64,000 nucleotides of DNA, taken from positions 220,396 through 284,395 of the forward strand of contig NW_019773581.1 in NCBI RefSeq assembly GCF_001039355.2, given 5' to 3'. Each line of letters starts with the position of its first letter. The stretch's first letter is position 1. A program made the position numbers and the translations under genes. Origin of the DNA: Lingula anatina. Taxonomy: Eukaryota > Brachiopoda > Lingulata > Lingulida > Lingulidae. Positions 60,809 to 64,000 of this stretch are shown in pieces. Below the pieces are notes generated by a model. The model searched no databases. It saw only the letters and a program-made list of their open reading frames with translations, and was not told where the DNA came from.

Positions 60809-60955
60809 ATGACGTCAAATGATAAAAGGTGTTAATGTTATCTTGGCATCAACATTATATTAAAAGATAGATAGTGTACTTGCGTCAAGCGATGTCCAGG
60901 CCATCTGTAGATAAACTAATGAAATGTCCATAACACCAATACATCATTTGACGTA
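60809..60955. repeat. Possible small foldback with TGACGTCAAATGAT ends
   Basis: TGACGTCAAATGAT and AGGTGTTAATG on the left have inverted counterparts, ATCATTTGACGTA and ATAACACCAAT, on the right. Confidence 0.45.
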
Positions 60956-61786
60956 AATTCTTAAATGAATTTCACAGCTTTTGACAACCTTTTTTCCTTA
61001 AACTTGTTTTAAGGATCAGCCCTTCATGACGGTGCAGGAGTGCTAGTTCTCGATTTGTCTATAGGGAAAAGCTTTAGAATAGGCTAATGGTAAAGAATAG
61101 GTTTGTAGTAAAGAGCCCCAGCCCCTTTGTGAGATATAACGAAATGCTGTGTAAAATGTGACGAGTAACACAGTTGGTTACAGCGGGAGAAGAACGATAA
61201 GAAAAATCGAAAATTTCATGCCGAGGGATTTCTGTGTCAGAAATGATTAAGTCGTGGTTTTATAATTTCATTAACATTGTACGCGACTTTAAGGGCCTTC
61301 GTTGCAGATCGTTTTGGAAACTAAAACCCCAGTTGCTGATTTCGCATCAAAACAAACAACAAAATGAATAAACCATCACAATGCATTGGAAACAAAATAT
61401 ATTAATGTATAACAAATGCTTTCTAAGCGATCTCATTTTGCTGCTGTTTTGTGGTTTAGCTGTACAAATAGTATTATCTGGGGATCCAAATTGACGAGTA
61501 ATTTGTTCAGACGCTCATGAACAAAAGCCTGATTTAAAACCGCAATTATAAGACAATCAAAACTGGTGTTTTAGTTAATGTGAAAGTTATTTGAATTAGG
61601 TATCAGTCGATTTGGACTGCTTAGACAAATAGCGCAGACACGCGTTGCTAAAATAATGGAAGCTTTTCGAGGAAGTGCTTTTATTGAAGTAAACCTGTGT
61701 TGGAGGTGCTGGTTTCTGCACACCATGTCTATTGCTACAGGCTAGACAATGCCTGCAGCACATCCGCTTAACAATAGGTCTTCCTC

Positions 61787-62062
61787 TAAGTACTCATATC
61801 CAATAAAACTATCAATCTACCTTGATCGATTCAACTCCGCTGGAACTCAACCTGAATGCAATCAGATTAAGATATTAACACGCCATCTCTTGTTTCCAAC
61901 GTACTCATAAAAGCACTGGCTCCTCTTTATTTTACTAAAAGGGGAAGGAGTGGGAACAAGAGGAGGCGTGTTAATAACGTAATCTGCTTGCTGCGGTGAG
62001 AGACCCCGAGGAGTTGGATCGATCTACATGGACCGATGGGTTCATTGGGAGTGAACCCTAAC
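61787..62062. mobile_element. Foldback MITE, family A, copy 5
   Basis: The left end TAAGTACTCATATCCAATAA pairs with the right end TTCATTGGGAGTGAACCCTA. TTGATCGATTCAACTCCG pairs with GGAGTTGGATCGATCTACA. The core has AACACGCCATCTCTTGTTTC against GGAACAAGAGGAGGCGTGTT. It is the longest copy. Confidence 0.8.
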
Positions 62063-62437
62063 GTTTTGTTATGTGATCTTATCTCGACATTTACATGTTC
62101 AGCATTTTTCTCCAGCGCTACTGTAATTCATGTAAAATTACAGCTTTAACATGAACTTCGATGGAAATGGATGGAGGTGAGTGTTATTAAGCGGCGGTAA
62201 CACTGGCACGATCAACAAATGCATGAGGGGAATAAACGTGCAGCAAATCTTCGAGTGTGCAAACGTGAACGTAGAGATGAGACGTCACTCTGGGAAAACG
62301 GACATTGTGCCAAAGTAACTGAGAATATATCACTACACCATCTAAATGACTCCTTTTGTGTTCTATTGATATTATCGTCATGGCATTTACCACCTGCCCC
62401 CTGAACTCCCACTGCTTCGGGTTTCGCTTACTTCCAC

Positions 62438-62590
62438 CCACATGTAGGCTACCCTCTACCAGGGTCACAGATAATTTTGTGAAAATTTCTCTAAAAAAAG
62501 TGTAGAAAAAGTGCCATCATTTATCTAGAACATATCTGTAAATATCTAGTGAAAACATCAATCTGTGGTCCTGGTAGAGGGCACACGTGG
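62438..62590. repeat. Inverted repeat with 30-35 nt arms
   Basis: The arm at 62438-62472, centred on CCCTCTACCAGGGTCACAGA, pairs with 62561-62590, centred on ATCTGTGGTCCTGGTAGAGG, with a few mismatches. The loop is about 88 bp and AT-rich. Confidence 0.7.
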
Positions 62591-63917
62591 GCCTGCTGTA
62601 CTATATGCCAGTAAGCTACTGTTGGTCGTGATATTCGTTGTTTCCAATATTGTTAACAAAAAGTCAGGGTGCTTTTGAGCAAACGACTGCTAGGACGACT
62701 GTAAATGTATAAATATCCGTCTTAAATTCGGAATGCTGAAACAATGAGAAAAGTATCAGAAGATAAGTTCTTGAGTTTATACCGGTGAAATACCTTGAGG
62801 AACGTTTTCTCTTTCCAAGTTTCGAGACTAAGGTGTACACACTTGTCCTAAATAAAATAATCATCGTTGACTGGCAAATATTATGCACACTTCTAAATTA
62901 AGAAATCATTGACCAACATTTCCCACACGTTTCTCTCTTGAACCATCCATGAAACGGTTAACGGAAAACGTCTTGCGAAATCAGTGCCCTCTATTGATGA
63001 GAATTAATATTAAAATGTTCTCATTAAATGCTCTTTAAAGTTCAAATGTGCGTTTTTAGCAAAAGGAAAAGTACACCTCCCTTTTGGAAATTAAAATCAC
63101 AGCTTAAGTGACTCCATCATGAAAGGCCAGACGTAATTTCATATCACTTAAGAAAGATAAAGCCATTACCACCGACAAAAGGTCACTGTTGTCGTTCAGA
63201 TTGAAGTTATTGGAAAAAGATAAAAAGACAAACGAATTTATCATGTTACAATGTGGAGCATGGCCAACGTGCGGTCAAAATTTGAAGATCCAGCCGCAAA
63301 TTTGCAAATGCTCTTTTTTGCCATTATGCCCCAATTGTTAAAAGTAAAGGAGACAAATCTTTTGGAAAGAATACATCTATTTGTGGGAACCTATCACATA
63401 CAGTCCATATTTTCGTAATTTTGCACGTAAAAATTATGTTCCCCAAATGCTCAATGGCTCACTGAAGCATTTTTTTACTGAAACAAACAAAACCAAACAC
63501 AGGAGTTTGGAGTTCAAATGATTAGGTTTCATATTATGATTAAGGCTATGTGAACAAGAGTTGTTTGTCATTAATTTGGTCATCTTATTGGAAACCTTTG
63601 CTTGGCCAATAGGTCAACCTGGTTGTTTGCCGCTGTTTAATCTGTTGTGTTGTTGCTGATGCTTGTATCTGTCAGATCTACCTGACTCTAATTTCGTTTA
63701 TTAGAAGCTGCTTATTAATAATTGGTTCATGCTCAGGTCATCTGTATGTGTCACTTGTGATAAATGTATGTACATGATCAGTTTGACCGCTTATGTAGGT
63801 TTTATGCTATTAACCTAGCTATCACAGAACACACCCATAATACATTCGTCAAATCCAATGAAAACTGTTCTTCAGAAACAATCAGCGTAAATTTAAGATT
63901 AGTGATGTCAGTCATAA

Positions 63918-64000
63918 TTTTTTTGTTTGTTTGTTTCTTTCTTTGTTTTTTGTTTTTTGTTTTTTTTTTTTTTTTTGTTTTTTTTTTTTTTTTTTTTTTT
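63918..64000. repeat. T-rich tract at the right edge
   Basis: T runs broken by single G or C bases continue to the window end. This could be low-complexity DNA or the complement of a polyA tail of a minus-strand retroposon starting beyond the window. Confidence 0.6.

Larger units (their letters stand above)
47703..64000. other. Upstream region without a recognised gene
   Basis: No convincing exon was found on either strand. Items described separately: MITE copy (50592), hammerhead-like motifs (51160, 54952), TTAA-bounded element (51199), N at 55498, long hairpin (56888), CT repeat (57201), TTAG-like repeat (58105), foldbacks (60572, 60809, 62438), MITE copy 5 (61787) and a terminal T-rich tract. 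Open frames such as 56271-56630 and 53999-54199 have no recognisable domain. Confidence 0.6.

Noticed and set aside
1-64000. tRNA genes, rRNA genes and CRISPR arrays
   Set aside because: No A/B-box pair with a cloverleaf, no rRNA-like stretch and no regularly spaced identical repeats with unique spacers were seen by eye.

Overview
This window is animal genomic DNA. It is AT-rich, with long GT-AG introns, many simple repeats, short inverted-repeat transposons and very frequent ACATGTA-type words. A marine invertebrate, probably a lophotrochozoan such as a mollusc or brachiopod, fits best. That placement is an impression from composition and gene structure, not a proof.

Two protein genes can be supported and they converge. 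At the left edge, on the + strand, are the last two coding exons (552-681 and 1054-1350) of a METTL24-like protein of the Methyltransf_22 family. Its 5' part lies outside the window. The window is dominated by one minus-strand gene in 12 coding exons, running from the start codon at 46714 down to the stop at 4241. All junctions are GT-AG and the phases agree throughout. The spliced product is about 830 residues: signal peptide, glycosylated N-terminal stretch, Cache-type ligand domain, EGF-like/cysteine-rich linker, seven transmembrane helices of the class C GPCR fold, and a short tail with a helix after TM7. It is a GPR158/GPR179-type receptor; mammalian GPR158 is the metabotropic glycine receptor. 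Compared with vertebrate relatives its cytoplasmic tail is very short, and it ends in a possible PDZ ligand.

Layout: 1-1350 methyltransferase 3' end; 1351-4240 intergenic, with an assembly gap and a possible LTR-like piece; 4241-46714 the receptor gene, including a 25.8 kb first intron; 46715-about 47700 its 5' UTR/promoter zone, with a possible small UTR intron; 47703-64000 upstream DNA without a recognisable gene.

The non-coding space carries several mobile or structured sequences: five copies of one 220-280 bp foldback MITE family; two copies of a CAGTGGCGG-type MITE with flanking duplications; a 2.8 kb element with long inverted ends bounded by TTAA; a near-perfect 58-nt-arm hairpin at 56888-57033; smaller foldbacks; and two hammerhead-ribozyme-like motifs of the kind seen in Penelope-like elements. 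No tRNA, rRNA or CRISPR was seen. I found no evidence of a novel multi-gene system. The most informative points are the invertebrate GPR158-like receptor with its short tail, and the inverted-repeat elements.
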